64,000 nt of DNA, from positions 558,001-622,000 of the forward strand of contig CBDBLZ010000021.1 in the NCBI GenBank assembly GCA_965207385.1. Direction: 5' to 3'. Positions within the stretch are counted from its first letter, which is position 1. The number at the start of each line of letters is the position of its first letter. A program made the translations under genes and the position numbers. Source of the DNA: CAZXEU01 sp965207385 (lineage in GTDB: Bacteria; Bacteroidota; Rhodothermia; Rhodothermales; Bin80). Positions 1-7,278 of this stretch are shown here, piece by piece. Below the pieces are notes generated by a model. It was not told where the DNA came from and searched no databases. It saw only the letters and a list, made by a program, of their open reading frames with translations.

Positions 1-2404
1 CGAGGCCGATCTCCTGGAGGATCCGCAGACGATTGCAAACCGCGGTTTCCTCGCGGAAGAACTCCACCGCCTCGTCGACGGTCAGCCGCAGGATATCGTC
101 GACGTTCTTGTGCCGGTATCGGATTTCGAGTACATCCTTGGTATAACGCTTTCCACGGCAATCCTCGCATTCCAGCGACAGGTCCGCCAGGAACTGCATT
201 TCAACCTTGACAACACCTTCTCCCTGGCAGCCTTCGCACCGGCCACCGGGAACGTTGAAGGAAAAGTAACCTGGCTTGCGCCCCCGAATTCGCGCCTGGT
301 ACGTACCGGCGAGCAACTGGCGTATCGCGTCAAAGGCCTTGGTATAGGTAGCGGGATTCGACCGTGGAGACCTGCCAATCGGACTCTGATCGACCATTTC
401 GACACCGCCTATGAGGCCGTGGCCGCGGAGCAAATCGTATGCACTGCCGCTCACCTGGTCCGAGGTCCCGCCTAATTCTGTGCGAAGTCCCTTGTAGAGC
501 GTCTCGTGAACCAGCGTGGACTTGCCGGATCCGCTTACCCCTGTAACGCAGGTCAACACGCCGAGCGGAAAACGAGCCGTGACACGCTTGAGATTGTGAA
601 GGCGAGCTCCCTCTACGACAAGGGCGTGCGACCAGTCAGCGACACGCCTTGCCTTGGGCAAAGGAATGCGCTTCATGCCGGACAAGTATGCACCAGTAAG
701 GGAGTCCTGGTCCTTGATAATCTCCTGGTATGGGCCTTCGAACATCAGCTTCCCGCCACGCGCACCGGCACCGGGTCCGAGGTCGGTGATGTGGTCAGCT
801 CTGCGTATGACTTCCGGCTCATGCTCTACCACTATCACAGTATTTCCTATGTCACGAAGGTGCTCCAGGACGCCTACGAGCTTGTTCGTGTCACGCGGGT
901 GCAGCCCAACCGTGGGTTCGTCCAGAACGTACAGCGATCCCACCAATGAACTGCCCAGCGCTGTCGCCAGATTTATACGCTGGTTCTCGCCGCCTGAAAG
1001 CGTGCGCGACTGTCTGCCGAGCGTCAGGTAGTCCAGCCCGACATTGACCAGAAATCGCAGGCGTCTGCGTATTTCTTCCAGAATGATGTGCGCGGCTCGT
1101 TCCTGAAACGGAGGCAGCGCCAGCTTGTCGAAAAAGTCTGCCGCCTCGAGCGTGGTAAGCTCCATCAGCTGCCCGATGTGCTGGCCACCTACAAAGACGT
1201 TCAGGGCTTCCTTCCGCAGGCGATATCCCCCACATTCCGAACACTTGCCGTATCCAAGAAACCGGGCCCGGTGTATGCTGTCCTGCATCCGATACGAACG
1301 CCTCTCCAGCTCCTGCATGAAAGGGAGGATTCCGATGTAGGAGTCTTTGCCTTCCCAGACGAAAGCCTGCGCTTCGGCAGACAATTGACAGTATGGAGTG
1401 GATGTACTAATCCCGCTGGCTCTTGCCACGCGCTCGAGTGCTACCTGGTGATGATGCCATCTGCGGCCGTGGAATGCCGCGACCGCTCCGCCTCCGAGGG
1501 ATTGTTCCAGATCCGGTATGACGCGGCGCTTGTCCAGCTGGCGAACGCGGCCGAATCCCTGGCATGTGGCACAGGCACCCGCGGGACTGTTGAATGCAAA
1601 CATCCGGGAAGTGGGCACTTCAAAAGCTACCCCGTCGCGCTCGAACCGGTCGCTGAATTCCCTTGCCTGCCCCTTCAGAGGAACAACAAGGCAACGGCCG
1701 TCTCCCTCCCGGAAAGCCTGTTCCAAAGAATCCACCAACCGGGAACGGGCCGAATCGTCGTTCGAGCGCAGGACCAGCCGGTCGACCAGGACGGCCAAAG
1801 GACCGGCTGGTTTGCGGCTGGACAGGCGGTTCACCTCGAGAATTTGCGGTCCTTCCAGTGCCACCATCCGGGTAAAGCCTCGCTGGCGCAAGCTGTCGGG
1901 ATCAATACTGGCCTTGACGGGGAATGCAACGTAGAATCGGTCTCCGTTTGCAAGCATGCCCGGCAGAGATCGGGCCACTGATTCGGGAGTATCTCTTGAG
2001 ACCACGCGGCCACTTACAGGCGAGACCGTGATGCCGATCTGGGCGTACAGGAGTCTGAAGTAGTCGTAGAGCTCGGTTTGGGTCGCGACGGTTGAGCGAG
2101 GGTTTCTGGTCAGGGTTCTTTGTTCGATGGCGATCGCCGGGGCAAGTCCGGCAATGTGATCGACCTCCGGCTTGTTCATTCGTTCGAGGAATTGCCTGGC
2201 GTAGGCGCTCAGACTCTCCACATATCTGCGTTGACCTTCTGCGTAAACTGTACTGAAGGCCAGGCTTGACTTGCCGGATCCCGATGGACCCGTAATTACT
2301 GCGAGCGACCCCTTGGGCAGATTCAGGTCGACACCCTTGAGGTTGTGTTGCCGCGCTCCGCGGATGATGATGTACTTGCGGGGATCGTAGTGATTCGAAT
2401 GCAT
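1..2404 (-). CDS. uvrA: UvrA, excinuclease ABC subunit A (partial, N-terminal ~801 residues)
   Basis: DNA-damage recognition ATPase of nucleotide excision repair; acts as a dimer with UvrB in the cytoplasm. The frame stays open from the ATG at 2404 to the window edge, so about 140-150 C-terminal residues are missing. Visible are the first Walker A (GPSGSGKS, residues 39-46), the first ABC signature (LSGGENQR), the second Walker A (GVSGSGKST), a CATC pair at C278/C281, a CSEC pair at C388/C391 and the last zinc module C723/C726/C746/C749. The CxxC pair that precedes the FNNPAGAC-type stretch in E. coli is absent here (residues read FERDGVAFEV), as I recall for Bacteroidota UvrA. It is divergent from the VWA gene, with 126 bp between them. 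Confidence 0.97.
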   Translation of the reverse strand, partial: MHSNHYDPRKYIIIRGARQHNLKGVDLNLPKGSLAVITGPSGSGKSSLAFSTVYAEGQRRYVESLSAYARQFLERMNKPEVDHIAGLAPAIAIEQRTLTRNPRSTVATQTELYDYFRLLYAQIGITVSPVSGRVVSRDTPESVARSLPGMLANGDRFYVAFPVKASIDPDSLRQRGFTRMVALEGPQILEVNRLSSRKPAGPLAVLVDRLVLRSNDDSARSRLVDSLEQAFREGDGRCLVVPLKGQAREFSDRFERDGVAFEVPTSRMFAFNSPAGACATCQGFGRVRQLDKRRVIPDLEQSLGGGAVAAFHGRRWHHHQVALERVARASGISTSTPYCQLSAEAQAFVWEGKDSYIGILPFMQELERRSYRMQDSIHRARFLGYGKCSECGGYRLRKEALNVFVGGQHIGQLMELTTLEAADFFDKLALPPFQERAAHIILEEIRRRLRFLVNVGLDYLTLGRQSRTLSGGENQRINLATALGSSLVGSLYVLDEPTVGLHPRDTNKLVGVLEHLRDIGNTVIVVEHEPEVIRRADHITDLGPGAGARGGKLMFEGPYQEIIKDQDSLTGAYLSGMKRIPLPKARRVADWSHALVVEGARLHNLKRVTARFPLGVLTCVTGVSGSGKSTLVHETLYKGLRTELGGTSDQVSGSAYDLLRGHGLIGGVEMVDQSPIGRSPRSNPATYTKAFDAIRQLLAGTYQARIRGRKPGYFSFNVPGGRCEGCQGEGVVKVEMQFLADLSLECEDCRGKRYTKDVLEIRYRHKNVDDILRLTVDEAVEFFREETAVCNRLRILQEIGL

Positions 2405-2497
2405 GCAGGGCCCGGCAGCATTGTCGCCCGAGAAGGGCTCTATTACGCGCCCGGGGAGGGGTTGGACTCAAGATCGTGACAGGAACAGGCCCACAAA

Positions 2498-2527
2498 GGT
2501 GCGGTAGCACCGTAAGCTGCACGGTGC
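2498..2527 (+). promoter_or_regulatory. Two mutually exclusive hairpins at the start of the VWA gene
   Basis: GGTGC (2498-2502) can pair with GCACC (2507-2511) around a GGTA loop. GCACCGT (2507-2513) can instead pair perfectly with ACGGTGC (2521-2527). The two stems share GCACC, so only one can form. The second stem ends three bases before the ATG at 2531 and would cover the ribosome entry site. This is seen directly in the sequence; a role in translation control is inference. No known riboswitch class is recognised. Confidence 0.4.
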
Positions 2528-2530
2528 CGC

Positions 2531-4612
2531 ATGACGCTACTTAGTCCGCTTGCACTCCTTGGCCTGGTGGCGGCGGCAATTCCACTGGTTATTCATCTCT
2601 TCAATTTTCGCCGCCCTAAACGGGTGGATTACAGTTCCATTGCCTTTCTCCAGGACTTGCGCAGCACGACCTTGCAACGGGTACGCATTCAGCGGTGGCT
2701 GCTTCTGTTGCTGCGCACCATGGCTCTTGCGTTCCTGGTAGCGGGCTTTGCCAGGCCCACGTTATACAGCGGTGCTGGCTGGCTTGGCGGCGGAAACTGG
2801 TCGGTGGCGCTGGTACTGGACAATTCCCTTTCGATGACGCTGCGAGATGAGCAGGGTGCATATATCGACCAGATCCAGGAAAAGGCAGCTGAACTGATAG
2901 CGACGCTGGATCCGGCTGACGACGTTCTTGTAGCCACGCTCGGAGGCGATACTCGTGAAGGAAAGGATTTTGCCACGGAGTCGCCGCGTGGCTTGGAGGC
3001 AACTGCCGTGACCAGAGCGGTATCGTCTGCGCTGGTTCAGGCGGGAGGACAGCTGATGAGCGGGGCATCCCACCCCAACAGAAAGGTGTATTATCTGGGA
3101 GACTTGCAACGCTCCACGCTGCTGGACACGGTTTCAAGGGTTATGCCCGGAGGCATCCCGGTGGAACTTGTTGCGGTCGGCGGGACCGAGCACACTAACG
3201 TGTCCGTGACGCACGCGGAAGTAAGGAGCCGCATCGTTGAAATGGGGCAGCCGGTTCGGATTGAGGCCAGGATCCGCAACAGCAGCCCCGATGCGCTGCG
3301 TGGGTACGTTGCAAGCCTGTATCTCGAAGGCGACCGGCTTGCTCAGGCCACGCTGGATTTGCCGGCAAACCAGACGGTGACAGTGCAGTTCAGTGCGACG
3401 CCGCGGGAGCGAGGATGGCTCGCAGGCGCCGTACGGCTTGAAGACGATGCCCTGCTGGATGATAACACGCATCATTTTACATTACACGTTCCGCAGTCAC
3501 GCAGTGTGCTGATTGTGCGCGGGACCGCCGCAGCGACGCAGTACGTGGAGGCGGCACTGGCCTCGCATCTTGACCGCGGACGGTTGGCCGTGGACTACGA
3601 CGTAATCGAAGAAGCTCGCCTGGCGGCCACACCGGTAGCCGGCTACGATGTCATTGCGCTCTTGGCACCGCAGAGCCTCTCAAGCGGCGAGCGGCTGTCC
3701 CTGGCTCGCTATGTGGAGGCTGGCGGGGGATTGCTGCTGTTCCCGGGAATTGCGATCGACCATCTGGAGTACGATGCGCTGTTGCAGCTTCTCGGCGGAG
3801 GACAGCTGGCGAGTCACGGTGCACGCCAAATGGACGCGGATGCCGATGTTGTATTCGAGGATGTGGACTTGGAGCATCCCTTGTTTGAGGGGGTCTTTGC
3901 AGAGGGGACCGGCATGGTAGAGAGTCCAGCCATTCGCAGGATGCTAGAATATGTGCCGAGATCGGGTACCGAGGCCACTATTGCGAGGTTGTCAAACGGG
4001 TTCCCGTTCTTGCAGGAGATCCGGATGGGGCAGGGTGCAGCATTCTTCTTCGCCGTAGCCCCGGATCTGCTGTGGAGCGACTTTCCTTTGCAGGGCCTGT
4101 TCGTTCCGCTCCTTTTCAGGTCGGTCTACTATCTGTCCGCACACGGAGCCGTAGAGGGAGACCGGCTGGTGGTGGGCAGACCGGCCAGTGTACGCGTGCC
4201 CGGCTCGTTGCCGGAAACCCGTCTCCATATACTGTCGCCGGATGGTGCAGACGCTACTCCACAGCAACGGAACCTGTTTGGTGTCACTGTCATGGACATA
4301 GACACGTCGCTTGAGCTGCCCGGAACATATGAAATCATGTCCGGGGAGCGCATGGTGCAGCGCCTGGCCGTGAACCTGGACCCGCGTGAATCAGATCTGC
4401 GTACGTACGCGCCGCAGGAAGCGGCGAGCGCGTTGAGTGACCTGCTGCAGACAAGGGTTGCCGTTCGGGAGACGCCGACGAGCGGCAGGCTTGTGGAGGC
4501 CGGGCCCGCCGGCGCAGAGCTCTGGAAGGCTTGCCTGATGCTGGCTCTTGTGTGCCTCATGGCGGAAGTACTGGTGACAGCCCGGTGGCGGCGAGCGACC
4601 GCCGGTCCATGA
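2531..4612 (+). CDS. BatA-like membrane protein with VWA domain
   Basis: 693-residue inner-membrane protein. The N-terminus (residues 1-76) matches the BatA/aerotolerance N-terminal domain: a first membrane segment with IPLVIHLFNFRR, then a second one after a basic RIQRWLL stretch. A von Willebrand A domain follows from about residue 90, with a MIDAS-like DNSLSM. The middle part (roughly 300-560) resembles the glutamine-amidotransferase-like/periplasmic region of such proteins, and a final membrane segment lies near residues 660-690. Families of this type work with MoxR ATPases or in envelope stress, but no MoxR gene is adjacent, so the partner is unknown. The stop overlaps the region just before hflX, suggesting co-transcription. 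The start at 2531 gives the expected N-terminal motif directly. Confidence 0.85.
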   Translation: MTLLSPLALLGLVAAAIPLVIHLFNFRRPKRVDYSSIAFLQDLRSTTLQRVRIQRWLLLLLRTMALAFLVAGFARPTLYSGAGWLGGGNWSVALVLDNSLSMTLRDEQGAYIDQIQEKAAELIATLDPADDVLVATLGGDTREGKDFATESPRGLEATAVTRAVSSALVQAGGQLMSGASHPNRKVYYLGDLQRSTLLDTVSRVMPGGIPVELVAVGGTEHTNVSVTHAEVRSRIVEMGQPVRIEARIRNSSPDALRGYVASLYLEGDRLAQATLDLPANQTVTVQFSATPRERGWLAGAVRLEDDALLDDNTHHFTLHVPQSRSVLIVRGTAAATQYVEAALASHLDRGRLAVDYDVIEEARLAATPVAGYDVIALLAPQSLSSGERLSLARYVEAGGGLLLFPGIAIDHLEYDALLQLLGGGQLASHGARQMDADADVVFEDVDLEHPLFEGVFAEGTGMVESPAIRRMLEYVPRSGTEATIARLSNGFPFLQEIRMGQGAAFFFAVAPDLLWSDFPLQGLFVPLLFRSVYYLSAHGAVEGDRLVVGRPASVRVPGSLPETRLHILSPDGADATPQQRNLFGVTVMDIDTSLELPGTYEIMSGERMVQRLAVNLDPRESDLRTYAPQEAASALSDLLQTRVAVRETPTSGRLVEAGPAGAELWKACLMLALVCLMAEVLVTARWRRATAGP

Positions 4613-4620
4613 GGCGACCA

Positions 4621-5928
4621 ATGCATGATACGGGCACGTCCGGCCCCGAGAAAGCCATCATAGTGGGGGCTGTAGTGCGCGGTCGTTGCAACGAAGAGGC
4701 CCACGATTCGGTGGAGGAATTGGCTCAGTTGGCCAGAACCGCCGGTGCCCGGGTTATTCAGAGCATTACGCAATCCGTTTCCAGATTGAACCCGTCCACG
4801 TACATAGGTGCGGGCAAAGTGAAAGAAGTGGCCTCGATCGTTGCTGAGAAGAAGGCGGACATGGTCATTATTGATGATGATCTCAGTCCGGTTCAGGTCC
4901 GCAATCTCGAGAAGGCCTTCGGGTGCAAGCTGCTGGACAGGTCTGGACTGATTCTCGACATCTTTGCCCGTCGTGCCAAGACGGCCGTAGCCAAGACGCA
5001 GGTAGAGCTGGCCCAGCTGGAGTATTTGCGCACCCGCCTTACGAGGCAATGGACGCATCTTTCGCGGCAACAGGGAGGAATTGGCACACGCGGTCCTGGC
5101 GAAACGCAAATTGAAACAGACCGACAACTCATTGGACGCCGAATGGTGACGCTAAGGCAGCGACTGGCCAGGATCGACCGGCAGCGCACGACACAGCGGC
5201 GCGGCCGTGCGCATCTGGTGCGAGTTGCCTTGGTCGGTTATACCAATGCTGGCAAGTCAACCCTGCTCAACAGGCTTGCAGGCTCAGCGGTAGCGGCAGA
5301 GGACCGTCTGTTCGCTACGCTGGATGCAACCACTCGTATCGCGACCATTGGAGCCGGCGCACGCGTGCTGATTTCGGATACGGTAGGCTTCATCCGCAAA
5401 CTGCCCCACAACCTGATCGAGAGTTTCAAGAGTACGCTTGATGAAGTGCGGCAAAGTGATTTCCTGTTGCACGTGGTCAATACGCCCCATGCCCGGTACG
5501 CAGACCATATGAGCGTAGTGAACGAAACGCTGCGTACACTGGGCGTGCTGGACAAGCCAAGTATGCTTGTATTCAACAAGATAGATGTACTTGACGCCAG
5601 CGCCCTACGAGCATTGAAGCGGGAGTATGCCGGCGCCGCCTTTGTTTCCGCGCTGAGGAACATCGGCATGGCGGATCTGGGGCACCGCGTGCAAGCATTG
5701 GTCGAAGGCGATCATGTTGAACGAGTCGCGCTCGTGCCGGTCTCGGAGGTCAAGACGCTCGCCATGATTCGGCGATTCTCCAAGGTCCTGGACGAGGAGA
5801 TAGTATACACCGGGACAGAGGACGGCCGCACATGCCTGGCCCGGTTGCGGTACCGGGTTTCACGAGCCCGGGCCAGGGATCTGGCACCGCACGTGGCGCC
5901 ATACGTGAAGCCTGAACCAGAGGGCTGA
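4621..5928 (+). CDS. hflX: GTPase HflX
   Basis: Ribosome-associated GTPase that splits stalled or heat-damaged 70S ribosomes. The 435-residue protein has the HflX N-terminal domain with the glycine-rich GPGETQIETDR motif, then a G domain: G1 VGYTNAGKST at about residue 205, G3 DTVGFI and G4 NKID. An in-frame ATG at 4609 overlaps the upstream stop (ATGA); I prefer 4621 because GAGG at 4611-4614 sits at a proper distance and the length then fits the family. It is followed after 22 bp by the direct repeat that bounds the tnpB insertion, so hflX and gyrB were probably near neighbours before that insertion. Confidence 0.95.
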   Translation: MHDTGTSGPEKAIIVGAVVRGRCNEEAHDSVEELAQLARTAGARVIQSITQSVSRLNPSTYIGAGKVKEVASIVAEKKADMVIIDDDLSPVQVRNLEKAFGCKLLDRSGLILDIFARRAKTAVAKTQVELAQLEYLRTRLTRQWTHLSRQQGGIGTRGPGETQIETDRQLIGRRMVTLRQRLARIDRQRTTQRRGRAHLVRVALVGYTNAGKSTLLNRLAGSAVAAEDRLFATLDATTRIATIGAGARVLISDTVGFIRKLPHNLIESFKSTLDEVRQSDFLLHVVNTPHARYADHMSVVNETLRTLGVLDKPSMLVFNKIDVLDASALRALKREYAGAAFVSALRNIGMADLGHRVQALVEGDHVERVALVPVSEVKTLAMIRRFSKVLDEEIVYTGTEDGRTCLARLRYRVSRARARDLAPHVAPYVKPEPEG

Positions 5929-5950
5929 ACACGTTGTAGCCGCGGGAGTG

Positions 5951-5958
5951 TAATCGCG
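5951..5958. repeat. Left copy of 8-bp target-site duplication TAATCGCG
   Basis: TAATCGCG here is identical to 7245-7252. Each copy directly abuts the outer end of one terminal inverted repeat, so the two repeats bracket the tnpB unit symmetrically. This is what a transposase that makes an 8-bp staggered cut leaves behind. Confidence 0.75.
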
Positions 5959-5982
5959 GGGGCTTATATACAATAATAGCCA
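5959..5982 (+). repeat. Left terminal inverted repeat of the tnpB element
   Basis: Begins GGGGC and continues with TTATATACAATAATAGCCA (5964-5982). It pairs with 7221-7244 read on the other strand, with mismatches only at positions 4, 5, 9 and 18 from the end. The A+T-rich core contrasts with the GC-rich surroundings. Confidence 0.75.
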
Positions 5983-6017
5983 GGAACAGCATCGTGCACA
6001 CATTATATGACACGATA

Positions 6018-7220
6018 ATGACCCGTGATTACACATATTGCTGTGCGCGTATCCGCAGACCGCAGCGCAAGTCGCTGGACGCGCTGCTTGCGCATCTCAC
6101 ATGGCTGCGCAACGAAGCGGTATGGCATTGCCGACAAACGTATCTGGACGAAGGCACTACGCCGTCCTTTTACGATCTGTGCTGCGCACTGACCGAAGCC
6201 CGCAATACCAAGGCCGTGGGCAAGTGGCCCGTAGCAGTACAGCGCAGCATCCTGCAGCGCGTCCGGCGCGGTTACGAGAAGTTCTTCCGGGACCGCAAGG
6301 GCCTGCCTCGCTATAACAGGCGTGTTCGCTCATTCGAGACCGACCGCAAACCACAGAAGAGCGGCGAGTATTACACTGTTCAGATCAAGGGCGTTGGCAA
6401 GTTGCGCTTCAAGGATAAGCGGTCCGTCCTTGGCGGCAGCGCCCTCGTCAGGCAGGTGCGTGTCGTGAAGCATCCGGTCGGCACCGGATATGACGTGCAG
6501 CACGATGCCGGTGGGGCGAAGCGGGATGACCGCGCCCCTTTCGGCATCGACGTAGGCATAAAGCATACTGCCAGCTTGTCCAGTGGCCACCGATACGCTC
6601 CCATCAAGGTTTCCGACCGCGAGAGGAAGAAGGCTCAGCGGGCCGTCAGCAGGGCGAAGCGGCAGAGCAAGAGCCGCCGCAAGAAGAAGAGGGCACTGGC
6701 CAGGGCGGCGTACCGCCAGAAGATTTCAAGGCGCAACGCGACGCATCGTTTGACGACTCACATTGTCAAGAACCACTCTGCCAACCTGGTAGCAGAGGAC
6801 TTGAACATTCAGAAGATGACCCGGAAGGGGTTTAGCAAGCGGCACCTTAACCGTGCCATGCTCAGTCAGTCTCTTGGTTTATTGAAACAGCAACTCGCTT
6901 ACAAGGCGGCAGGCGCCGGAGGCGGGTTGATCCTGGTAGATCCGCATTACACCAGCCAGCTATGCAGTAGCTGCGGTGCGCTCCCGGAGAGGCCGCTTAC
7001 GCTAGACGACCGCACATACCGATGCGGCTGCGGCCTGGTGTTGGACCGTGATGTGAATGCGGCAAGAAACATCCTTCTGCGAGCCCACGGCTCCAACAGG
7101 GCGGGAGGCCCTGTGTGTCGGGAGGAGGGTGCGAAAGCACCAAAGGCTGTGCCTCTGACCGAGCCGCAAGGCGAAGTTAAGCACGGCTACGACACAGGAT
7201 CGCATACACTGGCGGCCTAA
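6018..7220 (+). CDS. tnpB: TnpB, RNA-guided nuclease of the RuvC/Cas12 lineage
   Basis: TnpB proteins use an omega-RNA, made from the 3' end of their own gene and flanking DNA, to cut matching DNA next to a short TAM. The 400-residue protein has the N-terminal REC/WED-type region (1-170) and the split RuvC triad D178 (GIDVG), E260 (VAEDLN) and D345 (LDRDVNAARN). A zinc ribbon C316/C319/C336/C338 and a basic linker rich in KKKR (around 205-235) are also present. Nothing looks degraded. I chose ATG 6018; an in-frame GTG at 5994 would add eight residues. The stop codon TAA directly abuts the right inverted repeat. No partner transposase is present, so it is a stand-alone TnpB. A repressor-type descendant (TldR) is unlikely because the catalytic residues remain. 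Confidence 0.93.
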   Translation: MTRDYTYCCARIRRPQRKSLDALLAHLTWLRNEAVWHCRQTYLDEGTTPSFYDLCCALTEARNTKAVGKWPVAVQRSILQRVRRGYEKFFRDRKGLPRYNRRVRSFETDRKPQKSGEYYTVQIKGVGKLRFKDKRSVLGGSALVRQVRVVKHPVGTGYDVQHDAGGAKRDDRAPFGIDVGIKHTASLSSGHRYAPIKVSDRERKKAQRAVSRAKRQSKSRRKKKRALARAAYRQKISRRNATHRLTTHIVKNHSANLVAEDLNIQKMTRKGFSKRHLNRAMLSQSLGLLKQQLAYKAAGAGGGLILVDPHYTSQLCSSCGALPERPLTLDDRTYRCGCGLVLDRDVNAARNILLRAHGSNRAGGPVCREEGAKAPKAVPLTEPQGEVKHGYDTGSHTLAA

Positions 7221-7244
7221 TGGCTACTATTGTATGTAATTCCC
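7090..7244 (+). ncRNA. Candidate omega-RNA scaffold overlapping the 3' end of tnpB
   Basis: Inside the coding sequence are three consecutive foldable units. ACAGGGC/GCCCTGT (7096-7102 with 7108-7114) has a GGGAG loop. GGTGC/GCACC (7128-7132 with 7137-7141) has a GAAA tetraloop. An outer stem 7146-7152 with 7181-7187 (one G-U pair) encloses GCC-GCAA-GGC (7163-7172). Such strong structure at the 3' end of tnpB is expected for the guide-RNA scaffold of this family. The 5' end is approximate; the guide would start just past the right repeat, at about 7245. Confidence 0.6.
7221..7244 (-). repeat. Right terminal inverted repeat of the tnpB element
   Basis: TGGCTACTATTGTATGTAA (7221-7239) plus TTCCC (7240-7244) is the inverted counterpart of 5959-5982. 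It begins on the base after the tnpB stop codon. Confidence 0.75.
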
Positions 7245-7252
7245 TAATCGCG
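7245..7252. repeat. Right copy of 8-bp target-site duplication TAATCGCG
   Basis: Identical to 5951-5958 and directly outside the right inverted repeat. Removing the element plus one copy would leave hflX and gyrB about 56 bp apart. Confidence 0.75.
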
Positions 7253-7278
7253 CCAGATGACCAATACGATTTGTCCTT

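Larger units (their letters stand above)
5959..7244 (+). mobile_element. tnpB-carrying element with terminal inverted repeats (1286 bp)
   Basis: The unit runs from left terminal repeat 5959-5982 to right terminal repeat 7221-7244. Aligned inward from the ends, the repeats match at 20 of 24 positions (both start GGG and both end in TAGCCA). It is flanked by identical 8-bp repeats TAATCGCG. The only gene inside is tnpB; there is no tnpA or serine recombinase, and no room for a DDE transposase. IS200/IS605 elements have subterminal hairpins, no matching terminal repeats and no target duplication, so these ends point to mobilisation in trans by a DDE transposase. Families with 8-bp duplications and GG-starting ends include ISL3 and IS1595; which one applies cannot be told here. 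Confidence 0.75.

Noticed and set aside
82..2013. Open frames on the plus strand, including one of almost 300 codons at 1088-1981
   Set aside because: They lie antisense to the intact uvrA frame, and their translations have no conserved features.
5939..5960. CCGCG...CGCGG hairpin before tnpB as an IS605-type left end
   Set aside because: It straddles the left 8-bp direct repeat and so lies in the target DNA, outside the terminal inverted repeat. The right side has no matching hairpin.
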